Shown here: in pieces, positions 1-7,776 of the stretch
Layout: each line of letters opens with the position of its first letter
Numbering within the stretch: position 1 is the stretch's first letter
NCBI RefSeq assembly: GCF_900101125.1
Contig: NZ_FNFL01000002.1
Coordinates: 558,001-622,000 of the forward strand
Source of the DNA: Sediminibacillus albus
GTDB lineage: Bacteria > Bacillota > Bacilli > Bacillales > Amphibacillaceae
Length of the DNA stretch: 64,000 nucleotides
Direction: 5' to 3'
Notes under the pieces: generated by a model
The model's database searches: none
What the model saw: the letters and a program-made list of their open reading frames with translations, nothing else
What the model was told of the DNA's origin: nothing
Translations under genes and position numbers: made by a program

Positions 1-2
1 GG

Positions 3-251
3 GATGTCCAGTCTGAGCCCATCATGGAAAGAGAAGAAATGGGGATTAATAATGTCTATTTCGCTTTATACGTTGAAATGGATGTAAATTTGCGCGTGGT
101 CGTACCGTTCCAAACCAAGAATATTGAGATAAAATCGAAAATCAAAATTGATGACCGGATTATCTATTTTGAAGTCCCTTATTATTATAACGGAAATGGA
201 GGCGGTGAGCCTCCGCAGCTCTCGATTCCAATGGAGGACCCCTTGCAATAG
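3..251 (+). CDS. yunB: Sporulation protein YunB, 3' end only
   Basis: Only the last ~82 codons are in the window; the frame is open from base 3 to the stop at 249-251, so the start lies upstream. The visible part has the YunB C-terminal pattern: GINN near the beginning, then VEMDVNLRVVVPF, then a VPYYYNGNGG stretch, which I recognise from B. subtilis YunB. YunB is needed for proper sporulation and is made in the mother cell under SigE; its biochemical role is unknown. In B. subtilis it adjoins lytH, which here lies 4 kb away beyond two transporter genes. The -35 element of the next gene overlaps its last two codons and stop. Confidence 0.85.
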   Translation, partial: DVQSEPIMEREEMGINNVYFALYVEMDVNLRVVVPFQTKNIEIKSKIKIDDRIIYFEVPYYYNGNGGGEPPQLSIPMEDPLQ

Positions 252-271
252 CAGCAAGGGACTGGTACAAT
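243..271 (+). promoter_or_regulatory. SigA-type promoter of the lysine riboswitch transcript
   Basis: TTGCAA (243-248) and TACAAT (266-271) are separated by exactly 17 bases. Transcription would begin near 278, a few bases before the riboswitch. The -35 box overlaps the end of yunB. A CCCTTGC/GCAAGGG inverted repeat spans the same place but has no T-tract, so I do not call it a terminator. Confidence 0.6.
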
Positions 272-299
272 GTACGAGGAATTGAATAGCGAGACCTTA

Positions 300-485
300 T
301 CAGATCGGTGAGGTAGAGGTGCAGACAGGATCAGTATCCAGCTGGAGGATGACAACAGCGATGGTTGGTGAAAGGCCTGGCTGCCGAAGCGTAAGGGAAG
401 GTCACCCCCTTATTGCTGGTATTTTTCCTAACAGGAATTATACTGTCATGTCTGGATAGAATAGCATGAAGGGCTACTGATCGAA
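300..485 (+). ncRNA. Lysine riboswitch (L-box) aptamer
   Basis: The segment has the conserved lysine riboswitch blocks in the right order: GTAGAGGTGC (312-321), CAGTATCC (332-339), GGTGAAAGGCC with GCTGCCGAAGC (367-390), TTATTGCTGGT (410-420), CTGTCATG and GGGCTACTGATC, whose end can pair with the GATCGGTGAGGTAG start to close P1. The order and wording follow the B. subtilis lysC leader. A terminator follows directly. Lysine binding would favour termination and switch off the transporter downstream. Edges are approximate. Confidence 0.9.
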
Positions 486-510
486 ATGGAGGATAACATA
501 AGTTGCGAAT

Positions 511-550
511 AAAAGCAGTGATAGGTTATTTTCTATCACTGCTTTTTTGT
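511..550 (+). terminator. Riboswitch-controlled terminator
   Basis: AAAAGCAGTGATAG pairs with CTATCACTGCTTTT around a short loop, followed by a T-run. It is the expression platform of the lysine riboswitch, about 170 bases before the start codon of the transporter gene. Confidence 0.9.
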
Positions 551-719
551 ACGCTAATGGTGATTCTTCGCTTGATTGAATGAGTTATTTAAGTGTTCGG
601 ACCTTTTAGCAGCCATTGCTAGAATGTTAAAGCACTATTGCAATAGTCCCCTTCTATTTTCCTTCAGATATTCATATATGTTCATTTCCATAAACTAAAT
701 AATCATACGGAGGTACACC

Positions 720-2279
720 ATGGAAGGAACTATTTACTCACTCATCCCGGCACTATTGATGCTGATTCTCGTCATAGCTACGAGAAAAGTCTTGTTGTCA
801 CTAGGGGCAGGTGTTATAGTCGGGGCATTCATGCTCCATGATTATAATCTCCTGAGTGCATTACAGGAAATCTGGTTTGTTTTTAGGACTATTTTTGTGG
901 CAGAAGGAGCCCTGAACTCAGGTAATCTTTATTTACTGGGCTTTTTAATACTGCTAGGCATTACAACTGCTTTTTTGACCGCATCAGGAGGTAGCCAGGC
1001 GTTTGGCGAGTGGGCAATCCATAAAATTAAAACACGCAAAGGCGCCCAGCTAATGCCATCGGTTTTGGGACTAATTATATTTATTGATGATTATTTCAAC
1101 AGCCTTGCGGTAGGACAAATCGCTCGTCCCCTAACGGATCGCCATAATATTTCACGAGCGAAGCTGGCTTATTTTATTGATTCTACTTCTGCGCCAATTA
1201 CAGTTATTTCTCCTATTTCCAGCTGGGGAGCTTATATAATTGGAACATTGGGCAGTATCCTGGCAGCAAATGAAATAACAGAGTATGCTCCGCTACAAGC
1301 ATTCGTCAGCATGATTCCCTTAAATCTGTATGCTTTCGCTGCTATTTTGCTCGTGTTTCTGGTAGCTCTTTTCCGATTGGACATTGGGCCAATGCAGAAG
1401 CACGAAAAGCGGGCTTTGGAAACCGGCCAGTTAACTGATCCGGAACGCGGAGATGTTCCAGGTGATTTAGATGAGTCGATAAGAGCCAATAGCGATGGGA
1501 AAATATATCATCTAGCAGTGCCGATTATTTCGCTAATAGTCGGTACTGTCGCCGCTATGATTGTAACTGGTATTAACAATACGGAAGGTGAAGCAGGCAT
1601 TCTCGATATCTTTGCAAACACTGACGTAAACATTTCCTTGTTTTTGGGTGGAATATTGGCAGTGGCAGTAGCTTTACTGCTGTATTTAATCCAGCAGCAG
1701 CCAAAAACAAAAACAGGCAGAGTCCTCTGGGAGGGTACCAAAGCGATGCTGCCAGCCATATATATATTAGTATTGGCCTGGATGATCGGTTCGATTATCG
1801 ATAGTTTAGGTACTGGTGAGTATCTGGCTAATCTCGTCCAGGAAGCATCATTAAATCCAGCATTTCTTCCGTTTTTAATTTTTATAGTAGCCAGCTTTAT
1901 GGCATTGGCTACAGGAACATCATGGGGAACATTCGGAATCATGCTGCCCATAGCTGGTGAAATTACTGCAATGACGGATGTTAATTTAGTGTTGCCGGCC
2001 CTGGCCGCTGTACTGGCTGGTTCTGTGTTTGGTGACCATTGTTCGCCTATATCTGACACATCGATTCTCTCCTCGACAGGGGCAGGATCCAACCATATCG
2101 ACCACGTGCTCACTCAACTGCCTTATGCGCTTATCGGTGCTGCGGCTTCCGGGATCGGGTACTTGATATTGGGCATTACTGGACAAACACTGACGGCGTT
2201 GTTTGTTACGTTGGCATTGATCCTGTTGACAGCTGTAATTATTCATATTGTTACAGGTAAAAAGCTAAAAACAACCTAA
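720..2279 (+). CDS. lysW: NhaC-family transporter, probable lysine transporter LysW
   Basis: A 519-residue integral membrane protein of the NhaC ion-transporter family. Family marks visible are GTSWGTFG (about residue 400) and GDHCSPISDTS (about 438-448). The start ATG follows GGAGGT at a good distance. Many relatives are annotated as Na+/H+ antiporters, but the lysine riboswitch in front points to lysine uptake; comparative genomics of L-box regulons has named such NhaC-type genes LysW. It is monocistronic, with its own terminator. Function as a lysine importer is inferred from regulation rather than from the protein sequence; malate/lactate or Na+/H+ exchange remains possible. Confidence 0.8.
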   Translation: MEGTIYSLIPALLMLILVIATRKVLLSLGAGVIVGAFMLHDYNLLSALQEIWFVFRTIFVAEGALNSGNLYLLGFLILLGITTAFLTASGGSQAFGEWAIHKIKTRKGAQLMPSVLGLIIFIDDYFNSLAVGQIARPLTDRHNISRAKLAYFIDSTSAPITVISPISSWGAYIIGTLGSILAANEITEYAPLQAFVSMIPLNLYAFAAILLVFLVALFRLDIGPMQKHEKRALETGQLTDPERGDVPGDLDESIRANSDGKIYHLAVPIISLIVGTVAAMIVTGINNTEGEAGILDIFANTDVNISLFLGGILAVAVALLLYLIQQQPKTKTGRVLWEGTKAMLPAIYILVLAWMIGSIIDSLGTGEYLANLVQEASLNPAFLPFLIFIVASFMALATGTSWGTFGIMLPIAGEITAMTDVNLVLPALAAVLAGSVFGDHCSPISDTSILSSTGAGSNHIDHVLTQLPYALIGAAASGIGYLILGITGQTLTALFVTLALILLTAVIIHIVTGKKLKTT

Positions 2280-2294
2280 ATCAACTAATCAGAT

Positions 2295-2329
2295 AAAAAA
2301 GTCTTCGCTGGCTTGCGAAGGCTTTTTTC
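2295..2329 (+). terminator. Terminator after lysW
   Basis: AGTCTTCGC and GCGAAGGCT form a stem followed by TTTTTT, 20 bases after the lysW stop. Confidence 0.8.
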
Positions 2330-2383
2330 TGTCCTACGCAGGTCCGGGCAAATGGACCTATAACTATCCTCCCAAATTTCCCT

Positions 2384-2412
2384 TTGACATTCATGGGAGT
2401 ACTATATATAAT
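2384..2412 (+). promoter_or_regulatory. Consensus SigA promoter of the SNF transporter gene
   Basis: TTGACA (2384-2389), a 17-base spacer and TATAAT (2407-2412) match the SigA consensus perfectly. Transcription would start near 2419, giving a leader of about 97 bases. I see no riboswitch motif in that leader. Confidence 0.85.
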
Positions 2413-2515
2413 ACAAACATAAATATCAGAATAAAATAAAAATTTGAAACATTCCAACATATGTAAAAAGATAAAAATTATGGAGGGTGTTTCAAGTGAA
2501 ATGGGAGGTACAAAC

Positions 2516-4033
2516 ATGGAAAATCGCTCGCAATGGGGGACTAGGTTAGGTTTCCTGCTAGCAGCAATGGGGTCGGCAATTGGATTAGGGAACATTTGGC
2601 GGTTTCCGGCCACAGCTTTTGAAAATGGAGGGGGGGCATTCTTTTTACCCTATTTATTCGCTCTTCTGACAGCTGGTATTCCGTTGTTAATTTTGGAGTA
2701 CACCATTGGCCACAAGTTTCGCGGTTCGGCGCCACGGTCCTATGGAAAGATTAGTAAAGGCATGGAATGGATTGGATGGTGGCAAGTAGCCATATCATTT
2801 ATTATTTCTACTTATTACCCTGTTATTATTGCTTGGGCAATTATGTATGCTTATTTTTCTTTTGGACAACAATGGGGTGCAGATCCGACAGGATTTTTTG
2901 TAGGTGATTATTTACAGTTGGGAGATCCAGGTACATTCGGAGGGTTAGTTCCAAGTGTATTCCTGCCATTAATTGCAGTTTGGGCCATTGCATTATTTTT
3001 CCTTGGCCGAGGTGTCAAGAAAGGCATTGAAGTTGCAAACAAAATTTTCATTCCGACCTTGGCAATTATATTCTTAATTATCGTTATCAGAGCTGTAACG
3101 CTTGATGGTGCTTTAACAGGACTTGATGCATTCTTCAAACCTGACTGGGGTGCTATTACTAGCGGAAAGGTTTGGGTAGCTGCCTATGGGCAAATATTCT
3201 TTAGTTTATCGATAGCATTTGCCATCATGATCACTTATGCTTCCTATCTGCCGAAAAAATCAGATATTACCAACAATGCGTTTATTACTGGCTTTGCCAA
3301 TTCATCATTCGAATTGCTGGCTGGTATCGGTGTTTTTGCTGCATTAGGGTTTATGGCTGTTCAATCAGGCCAGGATATATCAGATGTGGTTGCTGGTGGA
3401 GTTGGGCTGGCGTTCATGGTTTTCCCTGAAATCATTAGCCAAATGCCAGCACCAGGCTTTTTCGGATTCTTATTCTTTGCATCACTTGTATTAGCTGGAC
3501 TGTCATCGTTAATTTCCATTTCAGAAACTTATATAGCCGGCTTGCAGGAAAAATTCAATATTTCTCGGGGGAAAGCAGTGACGTTTGGCGGGGGAATTGC
3601 CGCAATTCTTTCCCTTGCTTTCGCTACGAAGGACGGGTTAAATCTTTTGGATACAGTCGATCATTTTATTAATAACTATGGAGTAGCGCTAGCAGGCTTG
3701 TTCGAAGTTGTAGCGATTGCCTGGTTTGCTAAAGGTTTAAAAGACTTCCAGAACCATGCAAACAGTATTTCAGATATCAGATTGGGAATTTGGTGGAGGT
3801 TTTGCCTAGGCATTATAACTCCCGTAGTATTAGGATACATGATGCTGCAAAACCTGAAAACAGAGGTTACAGAGGCCTACGGAGGGTACCCAATTGAATT
3901 TCTATTCAACTATGGCTGGGTAATCGCAATTGGAGCTATGTTTGCCGGTGCACTATTTACTATTAAGAAATGGCCGGATAATGCCTCGGAAGCTCAAGCA
4001 AATGAGTCAGAGGATAAGGAGGTGGCTCAATAA
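2516..4033 (+). CDS. Sodium-dependent transporter, SNF/NSS family
   Basis: A 505-residue Na+-coupled symporter of the neurotransmitter:sodium symporter family with about 11-12 membrane segments. The hallmark TM1 motif GSAIGLGNIWRFP is at residues 19-31. Bacterial members import amino acids such as alanine, methionine, leucine or tryptophan. The ATG at 2516 is chosen because GGGAGG lies 7 bases upstream; in-frame ATGs further upstream lack a ribosome site. Its stop overlaps the start of a tiny membrane protein of the MetS type, which argues for a methionine/alanine-type importer. Substrate is inferred. Confidence 0.9.
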   Translation: MENRSQWGTRLGFLLAAMGSAIGLGNIWRFPATAFENGGGAFFLPYLFALLTAGIPLLILEYTIGHKFRGSAPRSYGKISKGMEWIGWWQVAISFIISTYYPVIIAWAIMYAYFSFGQQWGADPTGFFVGDYLQLGDPGTFGGLVPSVFLPLIAVWAIALFFLGRGVKKGIEVANKIFIPTLAIIFLIIVIRAVTLDGALTGLDAFFKPDWGAITSGKVWVAAYGQIFFSLSIAFAIMITYASYLPKKSDITNNAFITGFANSSFELLAGIGVFAALGFMAVQSGQDISDVVAGGVGLAFMVFPEIISQMPAPGFFGFLFFASLVLAGLSSLISISETYIAGLQEKFNISRGKAVTFGGGIAAILSLAFATKDGLNLLDTVDHFINNYGVALAGLFEVVAIAWFAKGLKDFQNHANSISDIRLGIWWRFCLGIITPVVLGYMMLQNLKTEVTEAYGGYPIEFLFNYGWVIAIGAMFAGALFTIKKWPDNASEAQANESEDKEVAQ

Positions 4034-4140
4034 TGACAGGTGGAGCCATTACTATGGCAATAATCGGAATAGTAGTCATTTGGGGCGGATTAATCTCAAG
4101 CATTGTTTATGCGAGAAAAGCCGCAAAAGCCAAATCTTAA
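4033..4140 (+). CDS. MetS-type small subunit of the NSS transporter (35 aa)
   Basis: Thirty-five codons starting at an ATG that shares one base with the stop of the SNF gene. The product begins MTGGAITMAIIG, has a single hydrophobic segment (residues ~6-26) and ends in a basic tail (ARKAAKAKS). This is the pattern of the MetS/NSS small subunits that accompany SNF-type methionine/alanine importers, as in Corynebacterium MetPS. AAGGAGG lies just before the start, inside the upstream gene. It is probably translationally coupled and sits in the membrane with the large subunit. Confidence 0.85.
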   Translation: MTGGAITMAIIGIVVIWGGLISSIVYARKAAKAKS

Positions 4141-4150
4141 TAACAGTAAC

Positions 4151-4190
4151 AAACACCCCTCTTACTGGATGCCTGGTAAGGGGGGTGTTT
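4151..4190 (+). terminator. Terminator after the SNF-MetS pair
   Basis: AAACACCCCTCTTAC pairs with GTAAGGGGGGTGTTT (one G-U type pair) around a short loop. It lies between two convergent genes and may serve lytH on the other strand too. Confidence 0.8.
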
Positions 4191-4230
4191 ATATGTTCGA
4201 AGGTATATTGGAACAGGTTGTTTTACGTGG

Positions 4231-5202
4231 TTATTTTTTATTTCTGGCTGTTCGTTCCCAATTTTTCAAATAAGGATATGGATCAAATGACCACTCGCTA
4301 TATCCATTGTCCTTGTACATGCCATAATGAAGGTGGGGAGGAAATTTTCCAGATGTTCCCGGCGGACCATAGCCAGTAGCGCCTACTGAACCAATCACTG
4401 TTCCGGGTTCTACCACGTCACCGACCTTAATTCCATCTTGATAGCCGTTTAAATGGGCATAGTAGTGATAGTTACTGTTCGGGTCCCTAATACCTATCCG
4501 CCATCCGCCATACCTGTTCCACCCCTTCATTTCCACTACTCCATAGGTGGTGGCTTTGACAGGAACTCCGTAGTTAGCGAATATATCCGTACCTTCATGG
4601 ATTCTTCTGCCGCCGAAACCACGGGCATCTCCCCAAGTATTTCTGTAGCTGAAATTTGCGTTCATCGGTAAAGGAAAATCTCTATCCTTCAAAGTTATTG
4701 TACCGAATTTTTTATAAATTTTAGCTATGTTCATAATTGTTTGCACAGATAATTCCCGCTGGTAATATTTCCATATGGCAATCTTGATGTCTTCCCTGTT
4801 GTTGCCTGAACGGTTAATCCAACTAGCCATAGTGAAGAGGATGTCTTCATCATTCGTATGTTCGGCAAGACCATCGCCATTGCCGTCTCTTCCGAATCCG
4901 TTAAAAACAGCAATCTGCTCCTCGGCAGGATGCAGACCAGTATTTCCTGCTCCGTACCAAAGTTCATTAGAAATCGTTATGGAAATCAGTTTATCTGAAG
5001 CTGTTTCTTTTTGCGTATTAGACTCATATTTATCAATAGCTGCTAAATAGTACCAAGGAATTTGTGTGACAGCCTCTGTTTTTTTGTACAGCCCCATTTT
5101 ATCCTTATCGCCTGTCTCTTCTTCCGCTTGTACTGGCAGAGAATGACACAAGGTAAGAATGAACAACAGGACGACTGTTCCTACCTTTAACCTATTTTTC
5201 AC
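4231..5202 (-). CDS. lytH: L-Ala--D-Glu endopeptidase LytH (M23 family)
   Basis: A secreted 323-residue cell-wall hydrolase. A signal peptide covers residues ~1-26. The C-terminal M23 (LytM) domain carries the zinc ligands HxxxD (H202, D206) and HxH (H290, H292), with YYAHL around residue 248. B. subtilis LytH trims L-Ala-D-Glu side chains so that single L-alanine side chains appear in spore cortex peptidoglycan, late in sporulation. The N-terminal part (IPWYYLAAIDKYE) agrees with LytH and sets it apart from other M23 enzymes. A good Shine-Dalgarno (GGGGGTGATTTC) precedes the start. Confidence 0.88.
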   Translation of the reverse strand: MKNRLKVGTVVLLFILTLCHSLPVQAEEETGDKDKMGLYKKTEAVTQIPWYYLAAIDKYESNTQKETASDKLISITISNELWYGAGNTGLHPAEEQIAVFNGFGRDGNGDGLAEHTNDEDILFTMASWINRSGNNREDIKIAIWKYYQRELSVQTIMNIAKIYKKFGTITLKDRDFPLPMNANFSYRNTWGDARGFGGRRIHEGTDIFANYGVPVKATTYGVVEMKGWNRYGGWRIGIRDPNSNYHYYAHLNGYQDGIKVGDVVEPGTVIGSVGATGYGPPGTSGKFPPHLHYGMYKDNGYSEWSFDPYPYLKNWERTARNKK

Positions 5203-5346
5203 GAAATCACCCCCCTGCTTTATTAGCTTGTGGGTTTAGTTTGTGCGAGAAGGCTGGAAAAATAAATGGAAAGATATACTTATTAAGCGGAAAGGAAAGG
5301 ATGCTCCAAACATGTAACTTACAGGCAGCTGGAACATCCCATTTAG

Positions 5347-5961
5347 TCATTCATTCATCAATGCTTCCTCTTGTTTATCTTCTACATCGGCATCAGGCCA
5401 GTTATCCCCTTGCGGTGCTCCCTTCATGTTTGCGATAATGCTTCTTAACGTGCCATTATATTCCTGATCCCGGGTGGAAGAGTTTTGCAGGCTTTGGATT
5501 TCGCTAAAAGCAGTAGGCTGATCAGATACAATGATGTTGAAATATCTAGGCATCACCGACATGGCCGTTTTTTTAGCTATAGAGGCAGCTTTTTCGCGAT
5601 CCATATCTCCCGGTCTTTGATAGGCAATCAGAACTTCGTCGTCTGTCACAAGTGTCGCTGCTTCTTCAAAACCATCATACCGAAGGATCATTCGTGTGAT
5701 GGTATCTGCCATTTTATTCCGGTTGATGCTCGCCATCTGTCTGTTTTCCAAGTCTGGATCGAGCTCATCCTTTTTATACCTTACATATCCCAGCCGGGAG
5801 GTTGCATCATCGTCAGCTTCCAAGCTGGCAGGGGCTTGCTCATCTATCTGAGAATTGCCATTCAAAGATCTGTCTGGGTTTGTTCCCAGATTCTCCCCGG
5901 TAGCACAGCCAGAGACGGTTAAAATACAGGCCAAAAGCCAAGGTGTAAATTTCGCTTTCAT
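5347..5961 (-). CDS. yutC: YhcN/YlaJ-family sporulation lipoprotein YutC
   Basis: A 204-residue lipoprotein with lipobox TVSGC (Cys19) and a YhcN/YlaJ-type domain in the C-terminal two thirds (VTDDEVLIAY, VMPRYFNIIVSD). Family members are forespore membrane or spore-associated proteins of unknown biochemical role. The start at 5961 is chosen because AGGAGG lies 6 bases upstream and it gives a normal signal peptide; the frame is open for 35 more codons upstream. Its location next to yutD and lytH matches B. subtilis yutC. Confidence 0.8.
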   Translation of the reverse strand: MKAKFTPWLLACILTVSGCATGENLGTNPDRSLNGNSQIDEQAPASLEADDDATSRLGYVRYKKDELDPDLENRQMASINRNKMADTITRMILRYDGFEEAATLVTDDEVLIAYQRPGDMDREKAASIAKKTAMSVMPRYFNIIVSDQPTAFSEIQSLQNSSTRDQEYNGTLRSIIANMKGAPQGDNWPDADVEDKQEEALMNE

Positions 5962-6115
5962 TTTCATCCTCCTGACCAGTTTTAATTGTTCCCCGATTTT
6001 AGTTTGTTGCTTTCCTGCCTGTTTCATGCAAGAAAATGAAGCAAGGATGTCCCAGACGTATTTCATTATTGAAAAATGTGGTACACTATAACCAGTTCTA
6101 AGGAGTTGATGTAAG

Positions 6116-6391
6116 ATGATTGAAATTGAAGGGAAAAAATATGAAATTATCGAAAATAATAAAGATGCCTTTCAAGAAGAATTAATTAGACAGCGATATA
6201 GCGATATATTAAGCAAATATGACTTTATTGTCGGTGACTGGGGATATGATCAGCTAAGACTAAAGGGCTTTTATGATAATCAAAATCCTAAAGCTGGTTT
6301 TGACACTAAAATAAGTACTCTTGACGATTATCTATACGAATATTGCAACTTCGGATGTGCGTATTTTGTGTTGAAGCGGATTGATCAATAG
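6116..6391 (+). CDS. yutD: YutD family protein (DUF1027)
   Basis: A 91-residue protein with the YutD signature: RYSDILSKYDFIVGDWGYDQLRLKGF in two adjacent blocks, then a YEYCNFGCAYFVLK end. The family is widespread in Firmicutes and its function is unknown. AAGGAG precedes the ATG. It is transcribed divergently from yutC. B. subtilis has the same gene next to yutC. Confidence 0.88.
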   Translation: MIEIEGKKYEIIENNKDAFQEELIRQRYSDILSKYDFIVGDWGYDQLRLKGFYDNQNPKAGFDTKISTLDDYLYEYCNFGCAYFVLKRIDQ

Positions 6392-6415
6392 AAGAGGAAC
6401 CACTGGCAGTGACAA

Positions 6416-6700
6416 TTATTTTTCTTCCTCCTGAGGTTCCATATCCCCCTCATGGTCGTGGAGTGGATGGGCACCTTCCATCTGACGGGGCAGGTCATCG
6501 TGAAAATCTTTGTCTGGATAGTTAAAGGCACTATGGAATCGTTGCTTTTCTTTCCAGGGATTGCTTTTGTTTTCGACAGGTTCATTTTTATTAATCGGTG
6601 AACCATACGCTCCTTCTGGAACTTCCTCGGCTGCCAAAAAGTTTCTTCTGTTTTCAACAGTGGAGAAGTCAGAGTATTTTTGTTTATCCTTTTTTTTCAT
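6416..6700 (-). CDS. Small hydrophilic protein, function unknown
   Basis: A 94-residue, highly charged protein without membrane segments or cysteines (starts MKKKDKQKYSD, ends PQEEEK). AGGAGG stands just before its ATG (6707-6712 region), which supports translation. Similar short proteins labelled only as cytosolic or hypothetical occur at this place in related Bacillaceae, by my recollection. No function can be suggested. The end lies 25 bases from the convergent yutD stop. Confidence 0.6.
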   Translation of the reverse strand: MKKKDKQKYSDFSTVENRRNFLAAEEVPEGAYGSPINKNEPVENKSNPWKEKQRFHSAFNYPDKDFHDDLPRQMEGAHPLHDHEGDMEPQEEEK

Positions 6701-6800
6701 AAAAATACCTCCTTTATGCAGCTTAGCTTTAGCTTAAGGAGGTAAGATTATGCACTTTTCTTCCTTCGGAAAGGTGCCGTGCAGTCGTTTATAAAATTAA

Positions 6801-7073
6801 TTAATCCAGTACTTCGAGTAAAAACATTCTAAGCTCTTCTGCTTTCATTTCAGTGTAATGAAAATAATGCTCTAAAATGCCAGGCTCTGCTGCTTCTGCT
6901 TTATTGATGATAGCAAATTGATTACCGTTTAAATCCATTACCATCGTTTTCCCCTGGTAGCGTTTGGAAGCAGCCAAAGCGAGGTCGAACCTATAATTGT
7001 TTCCTTTAAAGCTGATAAACCGGGTATCGATCTCCTCTTTATCATCATGGATGATTAACCTTTCATTTACCAT
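6801..7073 (-). CDS. DUF3055 / SAV0927 family protein
   Basis: A 90-residue soluble protein. The pattern TRFISF, then YRFDLALA, MVMDLNGN and a C-terminal AEELRMFLLEVLD fits the DUF3055 (SAV0927) family found near yutE in Bacillaceae. The ATG follows GGAGGGCTGAGA. The role is unknown. It is divergent from yutE. Confidence 0.7.
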   Translation of the reverse strand: MVNERLIIHDDKEEIDTRFISFKGNNYRFDLALAASKRYQGKTMVMDLNGNQFAIINKAEAAEPGILEHYFHYTEMKAEELRMFLLEVLD

Positions 7074-7225
7074 TCTCAGCCCTCCTGTTCAATTAAGTGC
7101 ATGGACAATATTCCCTTCGTTTATCATAGCAAAATCTCCTTGTCATAGTAAACATACCCTGATTAAGAAGAAAGAATATGGTATCATGAGTATATTCTAG
7201 GAAAGTACATAGGAGGTAAAGCGTT

Positions 7226-7663
7226 TTGTATTTTGTGGACAGGAGTTTAATTGAACGTCACTTGCTATATATGGACGGATTACTGCAAGAAATTGATTCC
7301 CATGTTTTCGATTCTTTTTTGGAGAAGCTAAGTCTTGAGCGGATTGCCCAAATGATGATAGAATCAATGCTTGATGTCGGTAATATGATTATTGATGGCT
7401 TTATTATGCGTGATCCAGGCAGTTTTACAGACATCATCGATATTTTAGTTGATGAAGCGGTTTTACCTGCTGAAGAAGCTGACGCATATAAACAAATAAT
7501 TTTGTTGAGAAAAATGCTTGTGAAGGATTATTTGAATATGGATCATGAGAAAATTCTAGAAGTGATCCATCGTAATCATTCGTCATTAGAAGCATTCAGT
7601 TCCAGAATAAACGAATACCTGGACAATGAGATGGATGTAGCAAACACTTTTTCAAATAACTAA
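7226..7663 (+). CDS. yutE: HepT-like / DUF86 protein YutE
   Basis: A 145-residue all-helical protein of the DUF86 (HepT-like) family. The TTG start follows AGGAGGT by 8 bases and gives MYFVDR, as in B. subtilis YutE. HepT proteins usually act as the toxin or RNase partner of an MNT nucleotidyltransferase antitoxin, but no MNT gene is adjacent here or at the equivalent B. subtilis locus. The canonical RxxxxHxY/RNxxxH RNase motif is not apparent (the C-terminus has IHRNHSSLEAF), so it may have a non-toxic role. Confidence 0.8.
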   Translation: MYFVDRSLIERHLLYMDGLLQEIDSHVFDSFLEKLSLERIAQMMIESMLDVGNMIIDGFIMRDPGSFTDIIDILVDEAVLPAEEADAYKQIILLRKMLVKDYLNMDHEKILEVIHRNHSSLEAFSSRINEYLDNEMDVANTFSNN

Positions 7664-7776
7664 TCGCTGCCGCTTCCTCTATACAACTGATAAGTAAATC
7701 CTTGCCAATGGTAAGGATTTTATACGTTGACGCGGGAGCTATCAATATACAAATAGATGAAATGAGGTCGTTTGTG

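Noticed and set aside
239-260. CCCTTGC/GCAAGGG hairpin at the end of yunB
   Set aside because: No T-tract; it overlaps the -35 region of the lysW promoter and is not a convincing terminator.
1508-2113. Minus-strand 201-codon frame opposite lysW
   Set aside because: It is the shadow of a strongly conserved transporter gene and has no ribosome site.
5241-5438. Plus-strand 65-codon frame
   Set aside because: It overlaps the end of yutC on the other strand and has no recognisable product.
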